NCBI GenBank assembly: GCA_011050655.1
Contig: DRFG01000133.1
Span: forward strand, 1 to 45,664
Direction of reading: 5' to 3'
Source: Roseobacter sp.
GTDB lineage: Bacteria; Pseudomonadota; Alphaproteobacteria; Rhodobacterales; Rhodobacteraceae
DNA length: 45,664 bases
In this document: piece after piece, positions 35,134 through 42,883 of the stretch
Layout: every line of letters begins with the position of its first letter
Numbering within the stretch: position 1 is the stretch's first letter
The notes under the pieces: generated by a model
Told to the model about the DNA's origin: nothing
The model's input: the letters and a program-made list of their open reading frames with translations, nothing else
Databases searched by the model: none
Position numbers and translations under genes: made by a program

Positions 35134-36220
35134 TTATCAGATATGCACACGCTGCATTATGGATACCACCGACCCTGATATCACCTTTGACGACAATGGC
35201 ATCTGTAACCATTGTTATCGGTATGACAAGATAGCCTCGAAAAGGCTGATAGTTAACTCAGATCAACGCAAAGCTGCTTTGGACGAAGCCGTTGCTGAAA
35301 TGAAGCGGCAGGGAAAAGGTAAAAGCTACGACTGCATCATAGGTGTCTCTGGTGGCGTGGATAGTACTTATGTTGCTTATTTAACTAAAGAGCTAGGATT
35401 GCGCCCGCTGGCTGTTCACTTTGATAATGGATGGAACTCCGAATTAGCAGTGGCGAACATCGAGAAGACCCTTGATAGGCTTGGCATTGATCTAGAAACT
35501 TTTGTTGTAGACTGGCCTGAGTTTAGGGATCTACAACTCTCCTTTCTAAAAGCGTCCACACCGGATGGAGAAGTTCCTACAGATCACGCTATCGCAGCGC
35601 TACTTTATAAAGCAGCTCATAAATATGGGTTACAGTACATTTTAACTGGAGTTAATGTAATATCTGAAAGTATCATGCCAATACGTTGGGGGTATGGGTA
35701 TTCTGATATGCGCTATATAGGTGGGGTGCATAAAAAGTTTGGTACTAAAGCATTAAAAACCTATCCAAACTACTCGTTGCCGAAACTTTACTACTACACA
35801 AAAATTAGACACATAAAAATGTTTCCCATTCTTGATTATGTTACATATGAAAAAGAAGACGCAATGGAGTTGATCCAAAGCAAACTGGGTTGGATATATT
35901 ATGGAGGGAAACACTACGAAAGTATCTATACCAGATTTTATCAATCTCAGGTTTTAGTTGAAAAATTCAATATAGATAAGCGTAGAGCTCATAATTCAAA
36001 CCTTATTTTATCCGATCAAATAAGTCGAAGTGATGCGCTCGAGGTTTTGAAAGAACCTGTTTGCGCCTCTGATTTGGCTACATCAGACAGAACTTATGTG
36101 CTTAAGAAATTCGGTCTTTCTGATAATGAGTGGGGAGATTTAATGGGGCGAGAAGTTAAATATTTTACTGACTACCCAAATTCTCATGCATTAATTGAGA
36201 AAGCCAAAAAATATATTTAA
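35126..36220 (+). CDS. wbpG: N-acetyl sugar amidotransferase, second copy (WbpG-like)
   Basis: A 364-residue sugar amidotransferase. Cys7/Cys10 and Cys27/Cys30 form the zinc-type set, and SGGVDS at 75-80 is the PP-loop that adenylates the acetamido oxygen. Length and start (YQICTRCIMD) match classic WbpG, which with HisH2 and HisF2 makes the acetamidino group of P. aeruginosa O5-type O-antigen. Because the wbpA-B-D-E genes are on the same plasmid, this triad probably modifies that diacetamido uronic acid. The region from here to about 38.6 kb is the most AT-rich in the window. Confidence 0.9.
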   Translation: MNDYQICTRCIMDTTDPDITFDDNGICNHCYRYDKIASKRLIVNSDQRKAALDEAVAEMKRQGKGKSYDCIIGVSGGVDSTYVAYLTKELGLRPLAVHFDNGWNSELAVANIEKTLDRLGIDLETFVVDWPEFRDLQLSFLKASTPDGEVPTDHAIAALLYKAAHKYGLQYILTGVNVISESIMPIRWGYGYSDMRYIGGVHKKFGTKALKTYPNYSLPKLYYYTKIRHIKMFPILDYVTYEKEDAMELIQSKLGWIYYGGKHYESIYTRFYQSQVLVEKFNIDKRRAHNSNLILSDQISRSDALEVLKEPVCASDLATSDRTYVLKKFGLSDNEWGDLMGREVKYFTDYPNSHALIEKAKKYI

Positions 36221-36235
36221 GGTTGTTAGCTTTGC

Positions 36236-37306
36236 ATGCATACAAGAAATATAATATCAAATGGCGTCCTTTGGCTGCTCTTTGGAGTACTGGGCTGCTT
36301 TGTTACTATAAGTTTTTTTGTATATGGGCTGCCCAGTTTGCGTGGTGAGTTGTCCGTTGCTTTATATGCGGATACTCACACCTATGAAGACGCAGCCACA
36401 GGACGAATCTATGTCCCTGAACTTATTTCAACAACCTCCAATCTTTTCGGACCAGTGTTGATTTTTGATGCTCTAGGACATAATAGAGTTGCTGTGTTTT
36501 TCTTTAATTTGGCTGTAGCCGCTGTGGGGATATATTACCTTACTACTCGCGAAAACATCATGCGAGTGCGATTGTTTTTTCTACTGTCTACCTCGTCAGT
36601 TTTTATTTTCAGCTTTTACGGTGTGAATAAAGAGATTTTAATTTTCACAGTTAGTATTATGGTTTACCTGTTTGTGAGGACAAATATATTTACGTACATA
36701 GCGGTTGCTCTGGTATTGTCCATATTCATACGCTGGCAAATGACTATTTTTTGTGTCCTTATTTTGATATTCTGGACTGTTCCAATTATTAAGAAGAACC
36801 GTAAATTCTCCATAATTGGACTTCTTGCATCATTTTCTCTAGTTATTGGTGATGGAACACAGGGCGCCTTGGCGCATGTGAATGAGGTCGCTGATCTTGG
36901 CTCTATTGCAGAAAGTGGGAGTGGCGCAAGTGGGTTGTTTTCATTAATGTTGGGCATTCAAAATAGTTACGGATATATCATTATATTTATACCAAAAACA
37001 GCAATGCTACTGTTTGGGCTGATTGCGCGGTTTGATTTGTCGAGAGTCGCTGACGACTTTTGGAATTACTTTGTCATCATGTTTCAATCGATTCAGAATC
37101 TTTTAGTCTTCGGATACCTTTTTATGAAAGGTAAGATTAGATTGGAGAACGATATATTCTTTATAATGATTATATATTGTGCATTGTTTTCAATTACACC
37201 AATATTCGGCCCCCGATACTTGTACCCAGTATCTATCTGGGCAATATTATCATGTTGTAAGATAGAAGATTTTCTTGTGCAGAATAAATCGTTAAAATCT
37301 GAATAG
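36236..37306 (+). CDS. Multi-pass membrane protein, probable polysaccharide polymerase (Wzy-like)
   Basis: A 356-residue hydrophobic protein with about nine or ten predicted membrane helices and a larger loop near residues 205-235. Wzy polymerases share little sequence, so the call rests on topology and place: the cluster has a Wzx flippase and an initiating transferase and needs one polymerase, and this is the only other polytopic protein. It could alternatively be a membrane acyl- or glycosyltransferase. ATG 36236 has only a distant AAGG upstream. AT-rich with rare codons, pointing to horizontal origin. Confidence 0.6.
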   Translation: MHTRNIISNGVLWLLFGVLGCFVTISFFVYGLPSLRGELSVALYADTHTYEDAATGRIYVPELISTTSNLFGPVLIFDALGHNRVAVFFFNLAVAAVGIYYLTTRENIMRVRLFFLLSTSSVFIFSFYGVNKEILIFTVSIMVYLFVRTNIFTYIAVALVLSIFIRWQMTIFCVLILIFWTVPIIKKNRKFSIIGLLASFSLVIGDGTQGALAHVNEVADLGSIAESGSGASGLFSLMLGIQNSYGYIIIFIPKTAMLLFGLIARFDLSRVADDFWNYFVIMFQSIQNLLVFGYLFMKGKIRLENDIFFIMIIYCALFSITPIFGPRYLYPVSIWAILSCCKIEDFLVQNKSLKSE

Positions 37307-37317
37307 GGCCGTTTGTT

Positions 37318-38514
37318 TTGAAAGTTTTATACCTTAGCCCATTCATAGCCTTTGGCGGGGCAACGCGTAGCTTGGTAGAAGTCATGCGTGCAATGCCCTC
37401 AGATATTGTAGACAAGCACGCCATCGTTGCAAAAGGAGTAGTGGAAAAAGCTTGGTATCCGAAGGACACTACTCTAACAGAGGTCTCTGGACTGATGCAG
37501 TGGGATAACACTTGGTTCAGCCATTACCGCGGGCATCGGTGGCTTGTCCTGCTGCGTGAATTAGCAAGCTGGCGTACAAGTCGAAAAGTTTTACTTCAGG
37601 TGCAAGAGGCCGGTCCTTTTGATATTATTCACTGCAACGAAATTACGTTGTTGCCGACAGCTATTATGGCAAAAAAAATACTTGGGGCATCTCTTGTCGT
37701 ACACGTACGATCACTGCAGGCTGGACCACTTACTCCTCGTAGAACTAAGTGGATTACAAAGGCTCTTGCTCGCCATGCAGATGCGATTATTACTATTGAT
37801 GAGGCGGTTCAGCGAACCTTGGATCCCGATCTGCAGACGGATATAATTTATAATAGCATGCCAATCCCCGACGAAAGAGCCACAATATCTGATGATAGGA
37901 AACCTCTTACCTTTGGGATTATTGGCAGTCTATCGACTTCCAAAGCCGTATTGGAAACTGTCGAAGCCTGCATAGAGCTTAAACGTCGGCAAGTTCCTTT
38001 TCGTCTTTTGATAGCGGGAGAAAACGTACGGAAATTAACAGGTGTTAAAGGTTTTATTTTAAAATCATTCAATCTGGCTCGTGATATCGAACTAGAAGTT
38101 CAGGAAATGGTTAATACCCACCATATGGAAGACAATGTTCAGATGCTTGGCTTTGTATCTGACATCGGATCAGTCTACGACCAATTGGATGTCTTGTGTT
38201 TTCCATCTCACCTTGACGCGCCAGGCCGACCAGTATTCGAGGCCGCATTAATGGGGGTGCCGTCGATAGTTGCAATGAGAAACCCTACTAAAGACGTGAT
38301 TGAAAATGGTGTTACTGGTTTTGTAATAGATCATCCAGACCCAATTTTAATTGCAACCGCGATGGAAGCATTTCACGATAATCGTAGCCGGATGAAGAAG
38401 ATGGGCAGGGCTGCTAGAATGGCCGCAATTTCTCGATTTGATAGCAGTTGTGCTGCTGCGAAGATAATCAAAGTTTATAATAGAGCTTTACATCGTTCAG
38501 AGACCCACTTTTAG
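37318..38514 (+). CDS. Glycosyltransferase family 4
   Basis: A 398-residue GT-B enzyme. The N-terminus MKVLYLSPFIAFGGATRSL is the usual glycine-rich acceptor loop, and the donor domain carries LGFVSDIGSVYDQLDVLCFPSHLDAPGRPVFEAALMGVP, with the glutamate of FEAALMGVPSIVA where family 4 places its donor-binding Glu. It should add one sugar of the repeat at the inner face of the membrane; which sugar cannot be told from sequence. The start is TTG 37318, AGGG lies about ten bases upstream, and no ATG is nearby. It is followed by the first clear pause in the operon. Confidence 0.85.
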   Translation: MKVLYLSPFIAFGGATRSLVEVMRAMPSDIVDKHAIVAKGVVEKAWYPKDTTLTEVSGLMQWDNTWFSHYRGHRWLVLLRELASWRTSRKVLLQVQEAGPFDIIHCNEITLLPTAIMAKKILGASLVVHVRSLQAGPLTPRRTKWITKALARHADAIITIDEAVQRTLDPDLQTDIIYNSMPIPDERATISDDRKPLTFGIIGSLSTSKAVLETVEACIELKRRQVPFRLLIAGENVRKLTGVKGFILKSFNLARDIELEVQEMVNTHHMEDNVQMLGFVSDIGSVYDQLDVLCFPSHLDAPGRPVFEAALMGVPSIVAMRNPTKDVIENGVTGFVIDHPDPILIATAMEAFHDNRSRMKKMGRAARMAAISRFDSSCAAAKIIKVYNRALHRSETHF

Positions 38515-38530
38515 ATACGTTAATGTATTA

Positions 38531-38555
38531 GCCTAGTGTTTAAGTTAGGCGTTTT
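38531..38555 (+). terminator. Weak hairpin in the gap before the qnl-like genes
   Basis: GCCTA (38531-38535) pairs with TAGGC (38546-38550) and is followed by GTTTT. The stem is only five pairs, so at most it attenuates transcription between the GT4 gene and the next module. This 57-bp gap is one of the few breaks in the cluster. Confidence 0.25.
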
Positions 38556-38571
38556 CCGGAGATAAAGCATA

Positions 38572-39438
38572 GTGAAAAATAAGATTTTAATTTTAGGTGC
38601 AACCGGTATGCTGGGGAACGCTATGATGCGTCACCTTTATAAGACGAAGACGGATTGTGAGGTGTATGGTACCTTACGCTCTGCGGCTGGAATGCGTCAT
38701 TTTCCCGAAATCCCACAAGATCGCTTTATTACAGGTATAGATGTAGAAGACCAAGATTGCCTTTTATCTCTATTTTCTCGAGTTAATCCAAACGTGGTTA
38801 TCAATTGCATAGGACGCGTCAAACAGCACGCTGAAGCAAACGATGTGCTCTCAACGCTGCCTATCAACGCCATGCTACCCCATAGGTTGGCAAGGCTATG
38901 TGCGGTAGGTGGTGCCCGGCTCATACATATCAGCACTGATTGTGTCTTCAACGGAGAAAAAGGTGGTTATTTGGAGACGGATACGTCAGATGCAACAGAC
39001 TTATACGGAAAGTCGAAGTTCATAGGAGAACTTCACGAACCACATACGATTACTTTGCGCACATCGATTATAGGTCATGAGTTGGGTGATGCTTCTAGCA
39101 GTCTGATAGATTGGTTTTTGTCTCAAAAGGGCGAGATAAATGGCTATACCAACGCAATTTTTTCGGGACTGCCTACAGTAGAGCTAGCCGAGGTTATCGG
39201 TTCTTACGTTCTACCTCGACCAGATTTGTCCGGTCTCTATCATGTTGCAGCAACTCCGATCTCAAAATTCGACCTGCTATCCATTGTCGCCCGAGTTTAT
39301 AGTAAAGACATAACCATCGTTCCAGAACATACGTTTTGCATTGATCGCTCCTTGAACGGGAATAAATTTTCTCATGAGACTGGTTATAGTTCAGATAACT
39401 GGCCAGCCTTAATCAAGCGTATGTATGATTTTAACTAA
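38572..39438 (+). CDS. qnlB: NAD(P)-dependent 4-keto-sugar reductase (QnlB/WbvR-like, RmlD family)
   Basis: A 288-residue RmlD-type reductase: ILGATGMLGNAM at 8-19, STDCVFNGEKGG at 121-132, and Tyr145/Lys149 in YGKSK. It is not the rhamnose reductase, since a complete rmlD exists elsewhere. Next to a WbjB/CapE-like dehydratase and a 2-epimerase, two fates are known: CapF/WbjC (about 370 residues with a C-terminal cupin) leads to UDP-L-FucNAc, whereas WbvR/QnlB (RmlD-like, under 300 residues) leads to UDP-L-RhaNAc and then UDP-L-QuiNAc. The cupin is missing here, so the L-QuiNAc route is favoured. GTG start with GGAGA upstream. Confidence 0.78.
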   Translation: MKNKILILGATGMLGNAMMRHLYKTKTDCEVYGTLRSAAGMRHFPEIPQDRFITGIDVEDQDCLLSLFSRVNPNVVINCIGRVKQHAEANDVLSTLPINAMLPHRLARLCAVGGARLIHISTDCVFNGEKGGYLETDTSDATDLYGKSKFIGELHEPHTITLRTSIIGHELGDASSSLIDWFLSQKGEINGYTNAIFSGLPTVELAEVIGSYVLPRPDLSGLYHVAATPISKFDLLSIVARVYSKDITIVPEHTFCIDRSLNGNKFSHETGYSSDNWPALIKRMYDFN

Positions 39439-39449
39439 GGAAATTAACG

Positions 39450-40460
39450 TTGTTCAAAAATAAGACACTCATGATTACCGGTGGTACCGGATCATTCGGA
39501 AACGCCGTCCTGAGTCGATTTATAACTTCTGACATTCGCGAAATCCGTATTTTTAGCCGGGACGAGAAAAAACAAGAAGACATGCGCATTGCGCTTAACA
39601 GTGACAAGCTGAAATTCTATATCGGGGATGTGCGCGATTATGACAGCGTGAGCCAAGCGATGTCAGGTGTGGATTACGTCTATCATGCCGCTGCGCTAAA
39701 ACAGGTCCCTTCTTGTGAATTCTACCCGATGCAAGCAGTCAAAACCAATGTGCTTGGTGCAGAAAACGTTATGCGCGCAGCACAAGCTGCTGGGGTGAAA
39801 CGAGTGGTGGTGCTTAGTACTGACAAGGCTGTTTACCCGATCAATGCCATGGGTATATCCAAAGCGATGATGGAAAAATTAATGGTGGCCCAAGCACGGA
39901 TGGCACGAGAAGGAGAGACTGTTTTTTGTGCAACCCGTTATGGGAATGTTATGGCATCGCGAGGCTCTGTCATCCCTCTTTTTGTTGACCAGATCAAAGC
40001 CGGGAAAGCTTTGACACTCACAGATCCGAAAATGACCCGATTTTTGATGTCGCTGGAAGATTCCGTGGACTTGGTTTTGCATGCGTTTGAACATGCCGAA
40101 CAAGGGGATATTTTTGTGCAAAAAGCGCCAGCCTGTACCGTTGAATCTCTCGCAACTGCTCTGCAGGAACTTTTCGGTGCCGAGACTGGCCTGAAAATCA
40201 TTGGTACCAGACACGGAGAGAAGCTTTACGAGACATTGCTTTCTCGTGACGAAATGGCGAAAGCAAAAGAAACTGACCGTTATTATCACGTCCCCATGGA
40301 CGCGCGAGACCTGAACTATGCTAAATATTTTGTTGACGGAGAGGAGCATGTCTCTGTGTTCAATGACTATACTTCTCATAATACCGAGCAATTAGATGTG
40401 GCAGGTGTCAAGAAGCTCTTGATGACACTTAGCTTCATTAAGGAGCATATAAATGCTTAA
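39450..40460 (+). CDS. qnlA: UDP-GlcNAc 4,6-dehydratase/5-epimerase (QnlA/WbjB/CapE-like)
   Basis: A 336-residue soluble SDR enzyme that converts UDP-GlcNAc to the 4-keto-6-deoxy sugar and inverts carbon 5, entering the L-sugar series. MITGGTGSFGNAVL covers the NADP loop; STDKAVYPINAMGISK contains the Ser, Met and Lys of this family's active site. The AAALKQVPSCE stretch is typical of CapE/WbjB. TTG 39450 is preceded by AAGGAA at good spacing. It overlaps the next gene by eight bases. Product goes to the reductase upstream and the 2-epimerase downstream. Confidence 0.88.
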   Translation: MFKNKTLMITGGTGSFGNAVLSRFITSDIREIRIFSRDEKKQEDMRIALNSDKLKFYIGDVRDYDSVSQAMSGVDYVYHAAALKQVPSCEFYPMQAVKTNVLGAENVMRAAQAAGVKRVVVLSTDKAVYPINAMGISKAMMEKLMVAQARMAREGETVFCATRYGNVMASRGSVIPLFVDQIKAGKALTLTDPKMTRFLMSLEDSVDLVLHAFEHAEQGDIFVQKAPACTVESLATALQELFGAETGLKIIGTRHGEKLYETLLSRDEMAKAKETDRYYHVPMDARDLNYAKYFVDGEEHVSVFNDYTSHNTEQLDVAGVKKLLMTLSFIKEHINA

Positions 40461-41583
40461 GGTCATGACTGTGGTTGGGACCCGCCCTGAGATCATTCGC
40501 CTGTCACGAGTGATTGATCGGCTGGATCGATATTGCGACCACACATTGGTGCATACTGGTCAGAACTATGACTACAATCTGAACCAGGTTTTTTTTGATA
40601 ACTTGGGTATCAGAAAGCCAGATGTTTTTCTTGAGGCCGCTGGTGTCTCTCCAGCGGAAACGATTGCCCAAGTTATTGCAAAAGTCGATACCGCTATCGT
40701 AGATGCACAGCCTGAAGCCCTGTTGTTACTTGGTGATACTAATTCGTGCTTGGCTGCTATTTCAGCCAAACGCCGTAAGGTACCAATTTTTCACATGGAG
40801 GCAGGTAATCGTTGTTATGATTTCCGGGTTCCCGAAGAGATCAACCGTCGGATTGTCGACCATGTGGCTGATATCAACCTGACCTATAGCGATATCGCGC
40901 GAGAGTATCTTCTACGCGAAGGTTTCCCAGCCGATCAAATTATCAAAACGGGGAGCCCCATGCAGGAGGTCATCGCCTATTATGCAAAGGACATCCACGC
41001 AGCTGCCCCCTGTGCTGCTTTGGGTTTAACACCCGGCGAATACTTTCTTGTAAGTACCCACCGTGAAGAGAATGTTGATGACCCTGCGCAGCTAGAGAAG
41101 ATCATTTCCATCCTAAATATGCTTGCGTCTGAATATGATAAGCCCGTCATCGTATCGACCCATCCTCGCACCCGTAATCGGCTGGAGGCGATGCAACATG
41201 ATGTGCATGTAAAAGTCAGATTTCTAGAACCATTCGGCTTTTTCGACTATGTGAATTTGCAGCTCAATGCCTGCTGCGTTCTGTCTGATAGTGGTACCAT
41301 AACTGAAGAATCTTCAATCCTCAACTTTGCTGCATTAAATATGCGGGAAGTTCATGAACGGCCCGAAGGCTTCGAGGAAGCGGCTGTTATGATGGTGGGC
41401 CTTGATATAAATCGTATAAGAGATGGTTTACGTATTCTTGCTGATCAACCTCGTGGAAGTGAACGGATTTTGCATTTAGTACGCGACTATGCTCCCGATA
41501 ATGTATCTGATAAAGTGCTGCGAATACTCCACAGCTACACTGGTTTCGTGAATCGCAGGGTTTGGGGAAAGCTGGGCGCGTGA
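40453..41583 (+). CDS. qnlC: Non-hydrolysing UDP-sugar 2-epimerase (QnlC/WbjD/CapG-like)
   Basis: A 376-residue enzyme of the WecB-like 2-epimerase family. VGTRPEIIRLS near 7-17, GQNYDYNLN, HMEAGNRCYDFRVPEE and VSTHREENVDD are landmarks; the EAGNRC(Y/F)D stretch is the subgroup acting on 6-deoxy L-sugars. It should epimerise carbon 2 in the last step to UDP-L-QuiNAc, or L-FucNAc if the reductase is of the CapF type. AAGGAG precedes ATG 40453. It might also serve the Wbp pathway in place of the missing WbpI, but its subgroup argues for the qnl role. Confidence 0.88.
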   Translation: MLKVMTVVGTRPEIIRLSRVIDRLDRYCDHTLVHTGQNYDYNLNQVFFDNLGIRKPDVFLEAAGVSPAETIAQVIAKVDTAIVDAQPEALLLLGDTNSCLAAISAKRRKVPIFHMEAGNRCYDFRVPEEINRRIVDHVADINLTYSDIAREYLLREGFPADQIIKTGSPMQEVIAYYAKDIHAAAPCAALGLTPGEYFLVSTHREENVDDPAQLEKIISILNMLASEYDKPVIVSTHPRTRNRLEAMQHDVHVKVRFLEPFGFFDYVNLQLNACCVLSDSGTITEESSILNFAALNMREVHERPEGFEEAAVMMVGLDINRIRDGLRILADQPRGSERILHLVRDYAPDNVSDKVLRILHSYTGFVNRRVWGKLGA

Positions 41584-42809
41584 CCGATGTTAAGAAGTAT
41601 GGGTCGTCATCTTTACGAATTGCTATAGTTACGGAAAGCTATGCTCCCCTGAATACATCAGCGGCCGTTCAGCTAGCTGAGCTGAGCGTCGCCCTGCGCA
41701 ATCAAGGGCATGTGCCCGTAGTTATTGTACCTACAGACCCAAGCCCGAATACCCCCGCAGTTCAGCGCGTTCAAATAGAAGGCACTACAGTCTTTCGGCT
41801 TGCGATGCCTTTTTCTAAAAAGCAAGGCTACGCTCGTCGGTTAGCTTATGAAACTTTAATGCCGTTTTGTATGATTAGACATTGGCGCAAGGCTATAGCA
41901 AACACAGAAAATCTCGATGGTGTGGTCTGGTACTCACCATCTATCTTTCACGGTATCTTCACACACTATCTCAAGCGGCGGCACAAGATCAGAGGCTATT
42001 TGATCTTGCGCGATATTTTTCCTGACTGGGCCGTCGATTTAGGCATTATGAAGCAATACAACCCTGCATATTGGTTCTTCAAGGCCGTGGAGCACATTCA
42101 GTATCGGACAGCAGATGTGATCGGAGTACAAACCCCGGGAAATCTGCCACATATTCAAAAGTGGGCGCGCAGCGGAGGGCGGCGCGTTGAGGTGCTGCAC
42201 AATTGGTATAAACCAAAGGACACCACTCACTGCAGTATCGACATCAGAAATAGTTCTCTTTCAGAGCGCAAAATATTTATTTATGCAGGTAATATAGGTA
42301 TTGCCCAAAATATGAAGCTGTTTGTAGAACTCGCTAATCGGATGCAGCACCGAAAAGACCTTGGCTTTGTTTTTGTAGGTCGTGGCACACATTTTGCGAA
42401 CATTGCCGCGGCAGCACAAAACCTAGATAATGTCCTTTGCTTCGATGAGATCAACTCTGATGAGATTCCGGGGCTCTATAGGCAGTGTCATTACGGTATT
42501 GTGTCTCTGCATCCACATCATATGACGCATAATATTCCGGGTAAGTTTATTTCGTATATGGGGCATGGATTACCAGTATTAGCGGCTGTAAACCAAGGTA
42601 ATGATCTGATTGACTTGATTACACAGTACGGCGTTGGACTGGCGACAGATACAACTAGTGTTACGAAGCTTGAAGCTATGGCAACCGAGCTGGCAAATAG
42701 TAAAGAAACCCCCTTAGAATGGGCACGCCGCTGCACAATGCTCTCCCAATCGCTCTTTCGCCCTAACGCCGCGGCCGAACAGATTGTTAGTACCTTTGTG
42801 CAGCCATAA
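41580..42809 (+). CDS. wbuB: Glycosyltransferase family 4, WbuB-like (L-FucNAc/L-QuiNAc transferase)
   Basis: A GT-B glycosyltransferase of about 409 residues. LRIAIVTESYAPLNTSAA opens the acceptor domain; YLILRDIFPDWAVDLGI near the middle and the acidic donor-domain stretch ending with the NIPGKFISYMGHGLPVLA region are characteristic of WbuB, which follows the FucNAc or QuiNAc genes in enterobacterial O-antigen clusters. The same neighbourhood here makes transfer of the qnl product the likely role. I prefer GTG 41580 (overlapping the upstream stop, GGGGAAAG upstream) to TTG 41562. Confidence 0.85.
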   Translation: MTDVKKYGSSSLRIAIVTESYAPLNTSAAVQLAELSVALRNQGHVPVVIVPTDPSPNTPAVQRVQIEGTTVFRLAMPFSKKQGYARRLAYETLMPFCMIRHWRKAIANTENLDGVVWYSPSIFHGIFTHYLKRRHKIRGYLILRDIFPDWAVDLGIMKQYNPAYWFFKAVEHIQYRTADVIGVQTPGNLPHIQKWARSGGRRVEVLHNWYKPKDTTHCSIDIRNSSLSERKIFIYAGNIGIAQNMKLFVELANRMQHRKDLGFVFVGRGTHFANIAAAAQNLDNVLCFDEINSDEIPGLYRQCHYGIVSLHPHHMTHNIPGKFISYMGHGLPVLAAVNQGNDLIDLITQYGVGLATDTTSVTKLEAMATELANSKETPLEWARRCTMLSQSLFRPNAAAEQIVSTFVQP

Positions 42810-42883
42810 TGCCATTATCCTAACATTCAATCTGCGACGACGCCTTAGGATATATTGTAAGACCCCTTGCTAGGAAATGATCG

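Noticed and set aside
38572-39438. The RmlD-like protein as a second dTDP-rhamnose reductase.
   Set aside because: A complete rmlD is in the rml operon; this one is embedded with UDP-GlcNAc dehydratase and 2-epimerase genes.
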